This document shows, one piece after another, positions 52,994 to 62,096 of a stretch of 64,000 bases of DNA. The stretch covers positions 62,001 to 126,000 of the forward strand of contig CAZJCK010000001.1 in NCBI GenBank assembly GCA_964544635.1. Reading direction: 5' to 3'. Numbering within the stretch: the first letter of the stretch is position 1; the number at the start of each line of letters is the position of its first letter. The notes under the pieces were generated by a model, which saw only the letters and a list, made by a program, of their open reading frames with translations, did no database searches and was not told where the DNA came from. Position numbers and translations under genes: made by a program. Source of the stretch: CAZJCK01 sp964544635 (lineage in GTDB: Bacteria; Zixibacteria; MSB-5A5; GN15; FEB-12).

Positions 52994-53221
52994 TTACATC
53001 GAATCGGAGAGCTGAAACTTAACCTTCCCATCCAAAACATCTCGCAACGCGACCATAGTAATTTTGCGAGCTTCGATATCTACTTCCGGATCCTCAGCCA
53101 GCTTTTCGAGTGCTCTGAGGCGCTGGGAATTCAGATTCCGGGCGTGCTGGGCGGCCACAATAACCGCCTCATATCTGTTCAAATCCATCTTCTTGAGGTC
53201 ATTTACAGAAAAAATAGCCAC
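52994..53221 (-). CDS. rpoZ: RNA polymerase omega subunit
   Basis: 75 residues with a GTG start (GGAGG five bases upstream). Helical MAIFSVNDLKKMDLNRYEAVI, VAAQHARNLNSQRL match the conserved region of omega, where a Ser/Arg-containing helix contacts beta prime. The C-terminal half is charged and less conserved. Its place directly after gmk is the common order in many phyla and supports the call. It assists RNA polymerase assembly; ppGpp binding is possible. Confidence 0.85.
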   Translation of the reverse strand: MAIFSVNDLKKMDLNRYEAVIVAAQHARNLNSQRLRALEKLAEDPEVDIEARKITMVALRDVLDGKVKFQLSDSM

Positions 53222-53249
53222 TGGTTCCTCCGTTGGGTGTCCGGTGTGG

Positions 53250-53882
53250 TTAACCCGTAATCTTTCTTATTTGTTCCGGATCGAAGTTTTCGACCCGGCA
53301 ATGATGCGCCTCGACAATGTGCAGCACCTGCTTGACCGCAGAGCTAAGCTCATTATTGACAACAGCATACTCGAAATTCTTAAAGAGCTGCATTTCTCGC
53401 CGGGCATTCTCAAAACGAACCTTCAACTGCTCCGGCGACTCTGTCCCGCGCTTTTTCAGCCGCCGCTTCAATTCTGTTACCGACGGCGGCAAAATAAAGA
53501 TCGTGATCGCATGCGGGTACGCCTCCTTGATCTTGAAGGCACCCTGCACGTCGACATCCAGAAGCATTACACCACCTTTACCCACAACCCGGTCTAATGG
53601 TTCCCGCGGCGTGCCATACCAGTATAAATGAACCTTGCACGCTTCGGCGTACAAACCTGCCTCACGTTTGGCGTGGAACTCTTCCTGGCTCAGGAAATGG
53701 TACTCCCGGCCATCCCGCTCGCCGGGACGTTTCTGCCGTGTCGTGTGCGAAACCGAAAACCGCCAGCCCTGCTTTCGGCGCGCCGGTGACAACAGGCGGC
53801 GGCAGATCGACGTCTTCCCGCCGCCCGACGGCGACGATACAATGACGATCTTCCCTTTATAATCAGTCAACTGGCCGGGCAA
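53250..53882 (-). CDS. gmk: Guanylate kinase
   Basis: 210 residues. P-loop SSPSGGGKTSIC (usual GPSGxGKST), GMP-binding FSVSHTTRQKRPGERDGREY, YGTP, LLDVDVQGAFKIK, and the helical end. It makes GDP from GMP and ATP. The P-loop has a Ser-Pro-Ser start, seen in several bacterial Gmk proteins. The gene follows yicC by 11 bases and precedes rpoZ by 28. Confidence 0.94.
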   Translation of the reverse strand: MPGQLTDYKGKIVIVSSPSGGGKTSICRRLLSPARRKQGWRFSVSHTTRQKRPGERDGREYHFLSQEEFHAKREAGLYAEACKVHLYWYGTPREPLDRVVGKGGVMLLDVDVQGAFKIKEAYPHAITIFILPPSVTELKRRLKKRGTESPEQLKVRFENARREMQLFKNFEYAVVNNELSSAVKQVLHIVEAHHCRVENFDPEQIRKITG

Positions 53883-53893
53883 TCTACTGCCCC

Positions 53894-54769
53894 CTACTCA
53901 ACATTCTGCACCAGTTCGCGCAGTTTTTCAATTTCTTCCTTGGTCGCCAGCGAGAGCCTGGACACGGCAATGTCGGAGCACTTGGAGGCTATCGTGTTGG
54001 CCTCCCGGTTCATTTCCTGCAGCAGGAAATTCAAGCGCTTACCCACCGCATCGGTGGAATTCAAGGTCTCGCGATACTGCTGGATATGACTGTCCAGACG
54101 GGTACACTCCTCGGCGATATCCATCCGCTCCGCCAGGATAGCGATTTCTTCTTCAATACGGCGCTCATCCGGGGGTGTCCCCTCCAACAGATCCGTCACC
54201 TTAGCGCGGATTCTTTCTCGTTGTTTCGCAACGGCTTCCGGGGATAACTTAATAATTTCCTCTAAGTTATGCGCTATTGAATCGAGGCTCGCGCTCATCT
54301 GCGATGACATCGCCTCCCCCTCCTTGCGTCGCATCGACACCATCTTGTCGAGCGCCTCGGTGGTCGCCTTCTTCAGTTCAGGCCAGATCTTGTCTTCATC
54401 CGCGATCGACGTATCCCCGACCAGTACTTCCGGAAACGCCAGCATATCCGACATCCGCACCGGCTCGGTCAGTTTGAGTTGCTTACGCACTTCTTCGAGC
54501 TGATTGTAATAGGCGACAACGGCGTCACGGTTGAGCGGATACCGATCGGGCGAGCCTTCCGGCTCCTCAAAGCCGACATAGATCGTCACCTTCCCCCTCG
54601 ACACCCGCGACCCAATAAGCTCGCGCAACGGCGCCTCGAACGAAAAGAACGCGCGCGGCAGTCGGCAGGACATCTCCAGAAAACGTGTATTAATAGAGGA
54701 GATCTCTACCACAAACTTGCCGGCAATACCGGTCTGCTCGGCTTTGCCGAAACCTGTCATCGAATTCAT
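53894..54769 (-). CDS. yicC: YicC family endoribonuclease-like protein
   Basis: 291 residues from the ATG at 54769 (MNSMTGFGKAE, the conserved start). Typical segments are VVEISSINTRFLEMSCRLP, PLRELIGSRVSRGKVTIYV, DERRIEEEIAILAERMDIAEE, CTRLDSHIQQYRETL and GKRLNFLLQEMNREANTIASK. E. coli YicC is now known to cut RNA or guide its degradation (RNA-dependent control of RyhB); this family role is knowledge, not seen here. First gene of the yicC-gmk-rpoZ-topA run; a near-consensus promoter lies upstream. Confidence 0.92.
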   Translation of the reverse strand: MNSMTGFGKAEQTGIAGKFVVEISSINTRFLEMSCRLPRAFFSFEAPLRELIGSRVSRGKVTIYVGFEEPEGSPDRYPLNRDAVVAYYNQLEEVRKQLKLTEPVRMSDMLAFPEVLVGDTSIADEDKIWPELKKATTEALDKMVSMRRKEGEAMSSQMSASLDSIAHNLEEIIKLSPEAVAKQRERIRAKVTDLLEGTPPDERRIEEEIAILAERMDIAEECTRLDSHIQQYRETLNSTDAVGKRLNFLLQEMNREANTIASKCSDIAVSRLSLATKEEIEKLRELVQNVE

Positions 54770-54803
54770 GCTACGTGTGCCTTCTCTGTCAAAACAGGCC
54801 ACA

Positions 54804-54832
54804 AGATTAGGTCGGGGTTATGATTTTGTCAA
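54804..54832 (-). promoter_or_regulatory. Promoter of yicC-gmk-rpoZ-topA
   Basis: TTGACA, 17 bases, TAATCT on the minus strand. The -35 is perfect and spacing ideal; about 35 bases before the ATG at 54769. Confidence 0.6.
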
Positions 54833-54863
54833 TAAAATAGATGGAAACGGCGCGATTGGTGAC

Positions 54864-56906
54864 TTATTGCTCGACGTCCGAGCTTTTCTCCACCGGCAGC
54901 ATCAGGGTCGTGGTCAGGCCGCGATCCGGCTCGAATGTCCGGTCGAGGACGCCTTCGAGTCGTTCAACCAGATAGCGCGCAATCGGTAATTCGGTCCGCC
55001 AGCGATCGCTTGAGGCCAGGTCCGAGAGGTCTCCGGTTGATGGATCGATGCGGAAGCCGCCGGCATGGGACTCACCCGGACTCAGATCGGAGTTGTCGTC
55101 GATTATCAGACAACACGACGATTCCGAAATCTCCGCCGTCACTTTGATCGCCACCAATTCGCCGAGGGTGCGATGGACGGTATCCATCATGATATTGTCC
55201 AGCATAAGCTTAAGCCAGGCCAACGGCAGCCGGCACTTGGGCAGGCTGGCGATTTCGAATTCAAAGGTACGGTGTGGGAACTGTTCGGTCAGACGTTTCG
55301 CCGCTTCATCACACAACAGGCTCAGGTCGACCTCATCGGCTTCGCACGAGCTCCCCAAGAGACGGTCCAATTCGGCGATCTCGACTGCCAGATCCGCCAG
55401 CATCCTGGTGTGATCATTCAGCGACTGCAGGTGCTCGTTCCCCTGTGGTCCAAACTGGTTGTAAAAACTGTGCGCCAGCCATTCGCCATGACCGCGAATA
55501 GTACTGCTCAGGGCGCTGATCACGCCAACCACGTTGGACCAGAAATTGTTGTCCGAGGCCACCCTGGACAGGTCATGCTCAGGTTGCGCCGCCGGATGCG
55601 GCATGCCGGTCGCCGGGCCGGTTACCGAAAGCGGCTTGAACAGCCAGACCTCCGATCCCGCGCCCAGCAGGCTCCCCGCCACCAACAGCTCACACGGACG
55701 TCCACCCGGCGTAAGGATTTCACTTGTTTCGGCCCGCTCGGCATTGGTCGACAGATCGAGCATTGCATCAAAGTCGACATGCTTGTTGCACGACCTCACG
55801 GCATCGATCAGCTCACTCCGGTCGATCGGCACCCGGCCACCGCCGAATAGCTCGCTGACTACCGTATTCAGCGCCAACTCCGAACCGGTCTGATCGGCAA
55901 TCGCCACCCCCAGATTGAAGCGTTCGAACAGGTCCAGCAGTAACTCGGCCGGGTTCGGCGCCGTCGGTTGCCCCTTCGGTTCCGGTGCGACCGTCGTTTC
56001 AACCCGAGCCGTCTCCGCAACCGGTTCCGGCAGCACCGGCAGCTCGACCTCATGGCCCGACAGATGCCGCACCAGGCCGATTATCCGGCAAACCTGTTCG
56101 ATTGCCGCCGAGACATCCTCATTGCTACAGCCGTCCTTGAATGCCAGGCGGATGACAAAACCTGAATCGAGTATATCATCGAGGCGCGTCACGAACTCTC
56201 GCGGCGCCTCACCGATCAACTCAATTGCTTTCTTTGCGGCCGGTGCCTGTGTACAGTCGTAATTTTCGCCCGTCCGCAGTACATCCTTGTGCAGTTCATT
56301 GGTCAACGGCAGGGTCTGAAACCTGGGGCTGCCGGTTTTTGGATCCGACGGAAACACTGTTTCCAGCGACTCGCCATTGATACGGTACAGCGCAGCAAAC
56401 TCCGCCCCCACCATCTCGCCAATAGCCCGGACTACGTGCGCCAAGTGATCGTCGGATTCCAGCGACATTAAGTGCCCGAGCAGGCTGTTCTCAGTTTGAG
56501 GCTCATGGTGCGGTGCTTCTTCTTCACCGGCAGCCGGGACGGCAGCGGCATCGGCGGCGGTCCGGCTGATAATAATCTGGTAGTTGACCGGGTTGCCGGC
56601 GATGAAGTTAAGCGACATGATCGCCACCACCGACATAGGCTGCCCCTTGACCGGAGACAAAATCATCCGCGTCGCATCATACGCTGACTCGGTATGATTC
56701 CGATTCAGCATCACATTGTGGAGAACTTCCTGCGACGGTTCGTCGAGAAACTCGGCAAGCTTGCGCCCGAACAATTCTTCGAGTCCGGCCCCGAAGAGTT
56801 CTTCAAGCTGGTCGTTGAGAAAAACGATTCGCCCCTTGAGATCAATCTTGCAGACGGCGCACCGTTCGAGACTCGCAGTTGTCTGTTCGGCCAGGGTTGT
56901 CGGCAT
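54864..56906 (-). CDS. PAS-GAF sensor with degenerate histidine-kinase-like end
   Basis: 680 residues, cytoplasmic. A PAS domain (about 10-110: CKIDLKGRIVFLNDQLEELFG), a GAF-like domain (about 150-290), a second PAS-like unit (about 325-420) and a kinase-like C-terminus. The region that should hold the phospho-histidine reads VVGVISALSSTIRGHGEWL; no SHDL/HE.R acceptor pattern is present. The ATPase N box is LMLDNIMMDTVHRT and the G1 box DDNSD, both eroded. I expect no autophosphorylation; it may act as a signal-binding scaffold. It starts six bases after the subtilisin stop, so it ends a five-gene operon. Confidence 0.6.
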   Translation of the reverse strand: MPTTLAEQTTASLERCAVCKIDLKGRIVFLNDQLEELFGAGLEELFGRKLAEFLDEPSQEVLHNVMLNRNHTESAYDATRMILSPVKGQPMSVVAIMSLNFIAGNPVNYQIIISRTAADAAAVPAAGEEEAPHHEPQTENSLLGHLMSLESDDHLAHVVRAIGEMVGAEFAALYRINGESLETVFPSDPKTGSPRFQTLPLTNELHKDVLRTGENYDCTQAPAAKKAIELIGEAPREFVTRLDDILDSGFVIRLAFKDGCSNEDVSAAIEQVCRIIGLVRHLSGHEVELPVLPEPVAETARVETTVAPEPKGQPTAPNPAELLLDLFERFNLGVAIADQTGSELALNTVVSELFGGGRVPIDRSELIDAVRSCNKHVDFDAMLDLSTNAERAETSEILTPGGRPCELLVAGSLLGAGSEVWLFKPLSVTGPATGMPHPAAQPEHDLSRVASDNNFWSNVVGVISALSSTIRGHGEWLAHSFYNQFGPQGNEHLQSLNDHTRMLADLAVEIAELDRLLGSSCEADEVDLSLLCDEAAKRLTEQFPHRTFEFEIASLPKCRLPLAWLKLMLDNIMMDTVHRTLGELVAIKVTAEISESSCCLIIDDNSDLSPGESHAGGFRIDPSTGDLSDLASSDRWRTELPIARYLVERLEGVLDRTFEPDRGLTTTLMLPVEKSSDVEQ

Positions 56907-56912
56907 TACGGT

Positions 56913-58859
56913 TCAGTCGGTCTTGAGTAGCTTTACAGTCCGGGCTTCACGTCGGGTTTCAATTACCGCGAGGTAAACACCTGCAGCAACACGACTTCCC
57001 GAATTATTTCGCCCGTTCCACGTTGTACTCAAGTCATCGACAGAACCTGTTGAATTATTGACCGATTCCCACACTTTTTCTCCCGCCGGCGTGAAAATTG
57101 TTACCGAACGGATTGGATCAGAACTGACTGCGAAAAAGGTCACGGTGTCGCGAAACGGATTCGGCCCGGCCCTCACCGCGCCAACTCCGGCACGAATTAC
57201 GACTGTCACTTGATTTGTATCAGCAAACCGGCCATCTGTCACCGCCAGCGTGATCGGCCCCAATGGCCCCGAGCCGGCAGCGATCGGCAGATCAAGAACA
57301 TACAAACCACCCTGAGTGCTCAGACCAACTGTCGCCGGTCCGCTCACAATCTCCACTATCGCCGGCAGCTCGGCCTGACCGGTATACTCAACCGGAATCC
57401 GGGCGGTCCCTTCATTAACCGTGACCACCGGCGGCATCGAGAGACGTATTCGGTCGGCAGTGGCGTACGCATCAAGAATGCCGTACCCGAGGTCGTTATT
57501 GGGGTTGTCGCTGAGCGAGCCGGTGGTGCGAATGCGCTCGCGCAGGTCGGCTGCCGTCAATGTCGGCTCGATTTCCAGCGCCAGCGCCGCACCGCCCGCC
57601 ACCAGTGGCGCCGAGAGCGATGTCCCGCTGGCCGTGGTGTAGCCCGTTGAGGCATAATTCGGCGCTGCCACGCTCACGCCAAGGGCGCTGATATCAGGCT
57701 TGATCCGACCATCTGCTGTCGGCCCCGGCGACGAAAACGAAGCCACCGTGGAGTCCGGATTGGTCGCACCAACCGCGATTACCGAATCGCCGTCGGCCGG
57801 AAAGCCGATAGTCCCCCACGAATTGAGGCGATCATTGCCGGCCGAGTTGACGACCAGGATGTTTTTGGCAGCAGCGACATCAGCCGCAATCGTGATCCGC
57901 GCCGTGTTACCGTCCAGCTGCGACTGCGTATAACTCCCCGAATCCTGAAACGAGAAGTAGCCGAGTGACGAACTGATGATGTCGACCCCGATAGAATCGA
58001 CCCATTCCGCAGCGGCGATCCAGTTGTCCTCTTCCATCTTGATCTCGGTGCCGCCACAGGTGATCTCGGTTTTGGCCAGCACGAAATCGCAGCCCGGCGC
58101 CATCCCGATCATACTCCCCGGCTGATTGGTTGCCACCACGCCAAGCGTGAGGGTGCCGTGACGGCTCTGGTGGAAGCTGGACGGGTCGCCCGAACAGTCG
58201 GCGCCGGAGACATCATCGTCGGCCTGCACGAAATCACGCTGCGCAATGAGCGACATGCTGTCAAACGCCGGGTGACCGGTTTCGAACCCCGAATCGAAAA
58301 ACGCCAGCAGCACGCCGTCGCCTGTCAGGCCGGCGTCGTGCAGACGGTCGGCGTTGACGAACCGATGCTGAAAAGACGCCAAGCCGTCATCAATCAACGC
58401 CCGCGGTGGCTCGAGAACAGCTCGCTCCGGTTCCGGATGCGGCGGCGCCACCAATGTCGCCACCGACGTAACCTGCTCGACCGACGCTATCGCCGCCGCC
58501 CGCGCTATTTGAACAGCGCTGCCGGAAACCGACACCGCCCCGAGCCAGCGGGACACCCGTCGGACTGTTACCCCGGTCGCTGAGATTTGATCCAGCAGGT
58601 CAGCCCGAATGGGATAGTCGTGCTCGTCGATCAGCAGATTGACCGGATCGACGCGGGCGCGACGGCGACGTGCAGCCTCGGTTAGTTCGATTGGCTCGTC
58701 ATCGCGAGCATTCGCATCGAGATAAAGCCAGACCGACTGGCGATCCGACGGTGCTGCCGCCATTCGATCGCGCAGCCGGGGATCGAACTTCTGATCCACA
58801 GACTGCGCCCCGGCACTGCCGGACAGCAACAGGAGAACCAGGGTGAACATATATCTCAC
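56913..58859 (-). CDS. Secreted subtilisin-like serine protease with C-terminal sorting domain
   Basis: 648 residues, signal peptide ending SGSAGA. S8 catalytic triad: Asp189 in AFFDSGFETGH, His234 in SRHGTLTLG, Ser414 in ASGTSLSAP; oxyanion Asn about 338 in VVNSAGND. The residues before (20-150) look like an I9-type propeptide. After the peptidase comes a beta domain and a FlgD/T9SS-like end: GPNPFRDTVTFF, SVTIFTPAGEKVWES, TTWNGRNNSG and AAGVYLAVIE. It starts with GTG four bases inside the end of the M1-like gene (GGAGG upstream), so translation is coupled. Confidence 0.88.
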   Translation of the reverse strand: MRYMFTLVLLLLSGSAGAQSVDQKFDPRLRDRMAAAPSDRQSVWLYLDANARDDEPIELTEAARRRRARVDPVNLLIDEHDYPIRADLLDQISATGVTVRRVSRWLGAVSVSGSAVQIARAAAIASVEQVTSVATLVAPPHPEPERAVLEPPRALIDDGLASFQHRFVNADRLHDAGLTGDGVLLAFFDSGFETGHPAFDSMSLIAQRDFVQADDDVSGADCSGDPSSFHQSRHGTLTLGVVATNQPGSMIGMAPGCDFVLAKTEITCGGTEIKMEEDNWIAAAEWVDSIGVDIISSSLGYFSFQDSGSYTQSQLDGNTARITIAADVAAAKNILVVNSAGNDRLNSWGTIGFPADGDSVIAVGATNPDSTVASFSSPGPTADGRIKPDISALGVSVAAPNYASTGYTTASGTSLSAPLVAGGAALALEIEPTLTAADLRERIRTTGSLSDNPNNDLGYGILDAYATADRIRLSMPPVVTVNEGTARIPVEYTGQAELPAIVEIVSGPATVGLSTQGGLYVLDLPIAAGSGPLGPITLAVTDGRFADTNQVTVVIRAGVGAVRAGPNPFRDTVTFFAVSSDPIRSVTIFTPAGEKVWESVNNSTGSVDDLSTTWNGRNNSGSRVAAGVYLAVIETRREARTVKLLKTD

Positions 58860-60646
58860 TGCAGCCTCCGGTAAGCCGGAAACAGATCGTCCGGGGCACG
58901 GTAATGGAACGGCTTTGGATAACGGAACCAGTAGTTTTGTTCGCGGTTATTCAGCGGCAGATAATGATGCGGATCGAGGATGACATTCACGACCCGTTCT
59001 GACGTCTTGCAGATTGATACGGCCGTATCCGCCATCGATGCCTCACTCGGAACAAACACCGTATCATACAACGTATCATACCTCTCGGTGACAAACGCGA
59101 CCTCAACCGGCCATGCCGTTCTCTGGTCGACTGCCATGACCATGACCTGAGTCTCATGAGACCCACCTCTTGCCACCGACGATACCCGCTCGATTCGATA
59201 CTCTGATGGAATCTTCAAACGAGTGCGGAGTGGCTCAGGATGCAACTCCGCCACCAAACCAATCATATCATCTTCCGTCGGGTAGCCGGCACGAGTGGCG
59301 TCGATAAATGACGACCAGGTTGCCCACGCGCTGTCGGCGCCAATCACGTTGGCAAGGGCATAGTGGGCAGCAGCGGTCCTGTACATTCGATCGATCATAC
59401 CCGTCTCACATCCCAGGAATGAACCATGCGGTTTCAGTCGCTTTCGATACACCGCTTCTTCATACTTCGTCAGCATGTCGTAGCCGTCAGCACCGTATAC
59501 ATCATACAACACCATCGCTGCCAAATAGTACACCAACCCGAGATTGAAACAGGCTGCCACATCAGGCCTGTCCAGCAATACCGGCAACAACAGACGGTTG
59601 GCCATCGCCACCGCCACCGCCGCCGGCAGTATCTCTGTATCGAGCATGTCCGACGGCAACACGACAGCGTCGTTCCCCGGCTGCGGCTCAGCCGGCGGTA
59701 CACCAACTATCACTTTCAAATACTCCGACGGTACCAAATCCAGGTATTCGCCGTACGCGCGCCATAACAGCTCAACGGTCGCCGGTAACAGTCGCATCGC
59801 CCGCTCATTCACCACCGGCAGTCGGTAGTATGTCACACGCGTACCGCGCAACTGCTGCCGAGAAAGTTCAACACTGCCGGCGGCCAGCAAAGTCGGCCCG
59901 GTCGACAGGTAGTCGCGCATGACATATTCCCGCCGTCCCCGCGGATTCACCGGCAGCACGCCTCGAATATCGGGCGCCTCCAGTTGCAGGTTACGCAGAT
60001 CAAACAGTATCTTCCCCTCTTCCGGTTCAGGAAGAACACCGTAGACCAGACGTTCATTCAGCAAGCGACCGGAATGCGCCAGCAGGTATGCGCTGTCGAG
60101 CGTGACCGCAACATCGTAGTTCGCCACCTCACCCCAGGCCATCCGGGTAAACGGCCGACCATCAGCCTGCGGACACAACATCGGCCATGTCCCTGCAAGG
60201 TCGAGGACCGGCTCATCAGGCTGCGGTATTTCAAGTATCGCATCGTAGGTCAGGATGAGCAGCCCTTCCTCGCCCGGGTCAATTGGCGGATACAAATTGA
60301 CGCAGAGCAACGAATCCGAACGTTCAATATCCTCAGTCGCAACCGGTGCGGCCAGGTAGAGAATGGAGTCGAAGGTGATGTGCTGCGACGAGTCCAATCG
60401 GAAACACAGCTCGTAAATCGGCGCATCATATCGATTGTCGTAAGATAGATTGTAGCGCCCGTGCACGGTTCCGCTATCGAGGTCGACATCAAGCAGTATT
60501 TGGATCTCGGCCCCCGGGGACACGATCGCCTCATCATGCAGATGCATATGGGAGTGACCATGCTGCCCCCATCCAGTCGCAATCAGCGACAGCCACAGCG
60601 TCGCTGCCAGGGCGACGCTACGTAAGCACTTTGGCCAGGAAGTCAC
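58856..60646 (-). CDS. Exported M1 aminopeptidase-like protein without the zinc motif
   Basis: 596 residues, signal peptide ending in ATGWG. The mature start QHGHSHMHLHDEA is unusually His-rich (five His in nine residues). The N-terminal beta domain with LDVDLDSGTVHGRYNLSYDN, YELCFRLD and GLLILTYDA follows the M1 pattern. In the catalytic domain HExxH...E should precede the 'LxxGLAxY' helix; here AVAVAMANRLLLP precedes CFNLGLVYYLAAMVLYD and no HExxH occurs. So the fold is probably kept and the activity lost. A VILDPHHYLPLNNRE end matches the C-terminal beta unit. The start lies 29 bases inside the ABC ATPase gene. Confidence 0.6.
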   Translation of the reverse strand: MTSWPKCLRSVALAATLWLSLIATGWGQHGHSHMHLHDEAIVSPGAEIQILLDVDLDSGTVHGRYNLSYDNRYDAPIYELCFRLDSSQHITFDSILYLAAPVATEDIERSDSLLCVNLYPPIDPGEEGLLILTYDAILEIPQPDEPVLDLAGTWPMLCPQADGRPFTRMAWGEVANYDVAVTLDSAYLLAHSGRLLNERLVYGVLPEPEEGKILFDLRNLQLEAPDIRGVLPVNPRGRREYVMRDYLSTGPTLLAAGSVELSRQQLRGTRVTYYRLPVVNERAMRLLPATVELLWRAYGEYLDLVPSEYLKVIVGVPPAEPQPGNDAVVLPSDMLDTEILPAAVAVAMANRLLLPVLLDRPDVAACFNLGLVYYLAAMVLYDVYGADGYDMLTKYEEAVYRKRLKPHGSFLGCETGMIDRMYRTAAAHYALANVIGADSAWATWSSFIDATRAGYPTEDDMIGLVAELHPEPLRTRLKIPSEYRIERVSSVARGGSHETQVMVMAVDQRTAWPVEVAFVTERYDTLYDTVFVPSEASMADTAVSICKTSERVVNVILDPHHYLPLNNREQNYWFRYPKPFHYRAPDDLFPAYRRLQ

Positions 60647-61367
60647 GCGTCCGCTGCTCCTTCGGGTTGTCCAGTAATTGATCGGGTCGTCCCTGCTCGA
60701 CCAGCTTGCCGTCGTCGATCAGCATGATGCGATCGGCCACCTCGCGGGCGAAACCGACCTCATGCGTCACCACCATCATGGTCATCCCCTCCGATGCCAG
60801 CCCGGTCATCACCTCGAGCACCTCGCCGATCATTTCGGGATCGAGCGCCGAGGTGGCTTCGTCGAACAGCATGATCTTGGGATTCATCGCCAGCGCCCGG
60901 GCGATTGCCACCCGCTGCTTCTGCCCCCCCGACAACTGGCCCGGAAAGGCATCGATCTTGTCGCCAAGTCCCACCTTGTCCAGCAGATCTTTCGAGACTC
61001 TCGTGGCTTCATCACGGCTGCGCCGGCGCACCACCCGCTGCGCCAGGTTGACGTTCTTTAGTACATTCAAATGCGGAAATAAATTGAACTGCTGAAAGAC
61101 CATCCCGACCTCGAGACGAATTTCGTGAATTTCATGATGGCCTTTATCGATCCGATGACCGTCAATGTTAATCACCCCCGAGTCAATCGACTCCAGCGCA
61201 TTGAGGCAGCGCAGCAGGGTTGATTTGCCGGAGCCGGACGGTCCGAGCACCACGACCACCTCCCCCTTCTCGACGGTAAAACTGATTCCGTCCACCGCCC
61301 GGATATCCCCAAAACGGCAGACAATATCTTTCACCTCAATTATCGCCACGCGTTGCTCCATAACCAT
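60618..61367 (-). CDS. Polar amino acid ABC transporter ATPase (GlnQ-like)
   Basis: 249 residues. Walker A GPSGSGKST, Q-loop VFQQFNLFPHLNV, signature LSGGQKQRVAIARALA, Walker B IMLFDEATSALDPE, H-loop VVTHEVGFA. The QQFNLFPH and ATSALDPE forms are typical of amino-acid importers. It powers uptake with the permease encoded just upstream. It overlaps the end of the permease gene by 32 bases; an internal ATG at 61361 is an alternative start. No periplasmic binding protein gene is in this window. Confidence 0.92.
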   Translation of the reverse strand: MVMEQRVAIIEVKDIVCRFGDIRAVDGISFTVEKGEVVVVLGPSGSGKSTLLRCLNALESIDSGVINIDGHRIDKGHHEIHEIRLEVGMVFQQFNLFPHLNVLKNVNLAQRVVRRRSRDEATRVSKDLLDKVGLGDKIDAFPGQLSGGQKQRVAIARALAMNPKIMLFDEATSALDPEMIGEVLEVMTGLASEGMTMMVVTHEVGFAREVADRIMLIDDGKLVEQGRPDQLLDNPKEQRTRDFLAKVLT

Positions 61368-62022
61368 GAATAGCGAACCGCTTCTCTAAGAGCTTCACCA
61401 GCCGAGTGAGGGTCAGGGTCAGTATCAGGTAGATGGCACCGACTACTAACCAGACGTGGAAATCGAGAAAATGCTGATTGGCATATTCGCGCCCGGCGCG
61501 TGTAAGTTCGCGCAGCCCGATAATGCTGACCAGCGATGAGTCCTTCAGGCAGGCGATGAACTCGTTGGCCGACGGTGGCACCACGATCCGCAGCGACTGC
61601 GGCAGGATGATATGTCGCAGCGTCTGCCAGCGTGTCATCCCTAACGACATGGCTGCCTCATGCTGGCCATAATCGATTGCCTCGATACCCGATCGGAAGA
61701 TCTCGGCCATGTAGGCGCCATAGCATACGCCTACCGCTATAACGCCGGCTACAAACCGATCGAGGTTTATCAGCTTGCCGAGACCGAAATAGACAAAAAA
61801 GATCAGCACCAGGAGCGGCACGCCGCGCAGGGTATTGATGTACGCTCCCGCCAAAACACGCAGCACCCGGCTGCCGGAAATACGCATGACGCCGAAGATG
61901 AAGCCGCACACCAGCGCCAGGAGATACGCCAGCACCGAGATCAATACTGTCCAGTGAACCGCCTGGACCAGGTAAAAGAAGATGTCGGAGAGGATCGATG
62001 CTTGTTCGCTAAGCCATTGCAT
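61336..62022 (-). CDS. Polar amino acid ABC transporter permease (GlnP/HisM-like)
   Basis: 228 residues from the ATG at 62022 (AAGGG seven bases upstream, MQWLSEQASILSDIFFYLVQ). Five or so transmembrane segments; the EAA loop is HEAAMSLGMTRWQTLRHIILP, followed by QSLRIVVPPSANEFIACLKDSSLVSIIG, both characteristic of the HAAT family. Forms a homodimer or heterodimer as the channel. First gene of an operon that continues with the ATPase, the M1-like protein, subtilisin and the sensor. The AsmA-like gene ends 74 bases upstream. Confidence 0.92.
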   Translation of the reverse strand: MQWLSEQASILSDIFFYLVQAVHWTVLISVLAYLLALVCGFIFGVMRISGSRVLRVLAGAYINTLRGVPLLVLIFFVYFGLGKLINLDRFVAGVIAVGVCYGAYMAEIFRSGIEAIDYGQHEAAMSLGMTRWQTLRHIILPQSLRIVVPPSANEFIACLKDSSLVSIIGLRELTRAGREYANQHFLDFHVWLVVGAIYLILTLTLTRLVKLLEKRFAIHGYGATRGDN

Positions 62023-62096
62023 GTCTGTTCCCTTCTCGCGCAGGGAACATAGCCGCAGCACCGGGCCGGGTCAAGAACGGTTTCACACGTCGTACA

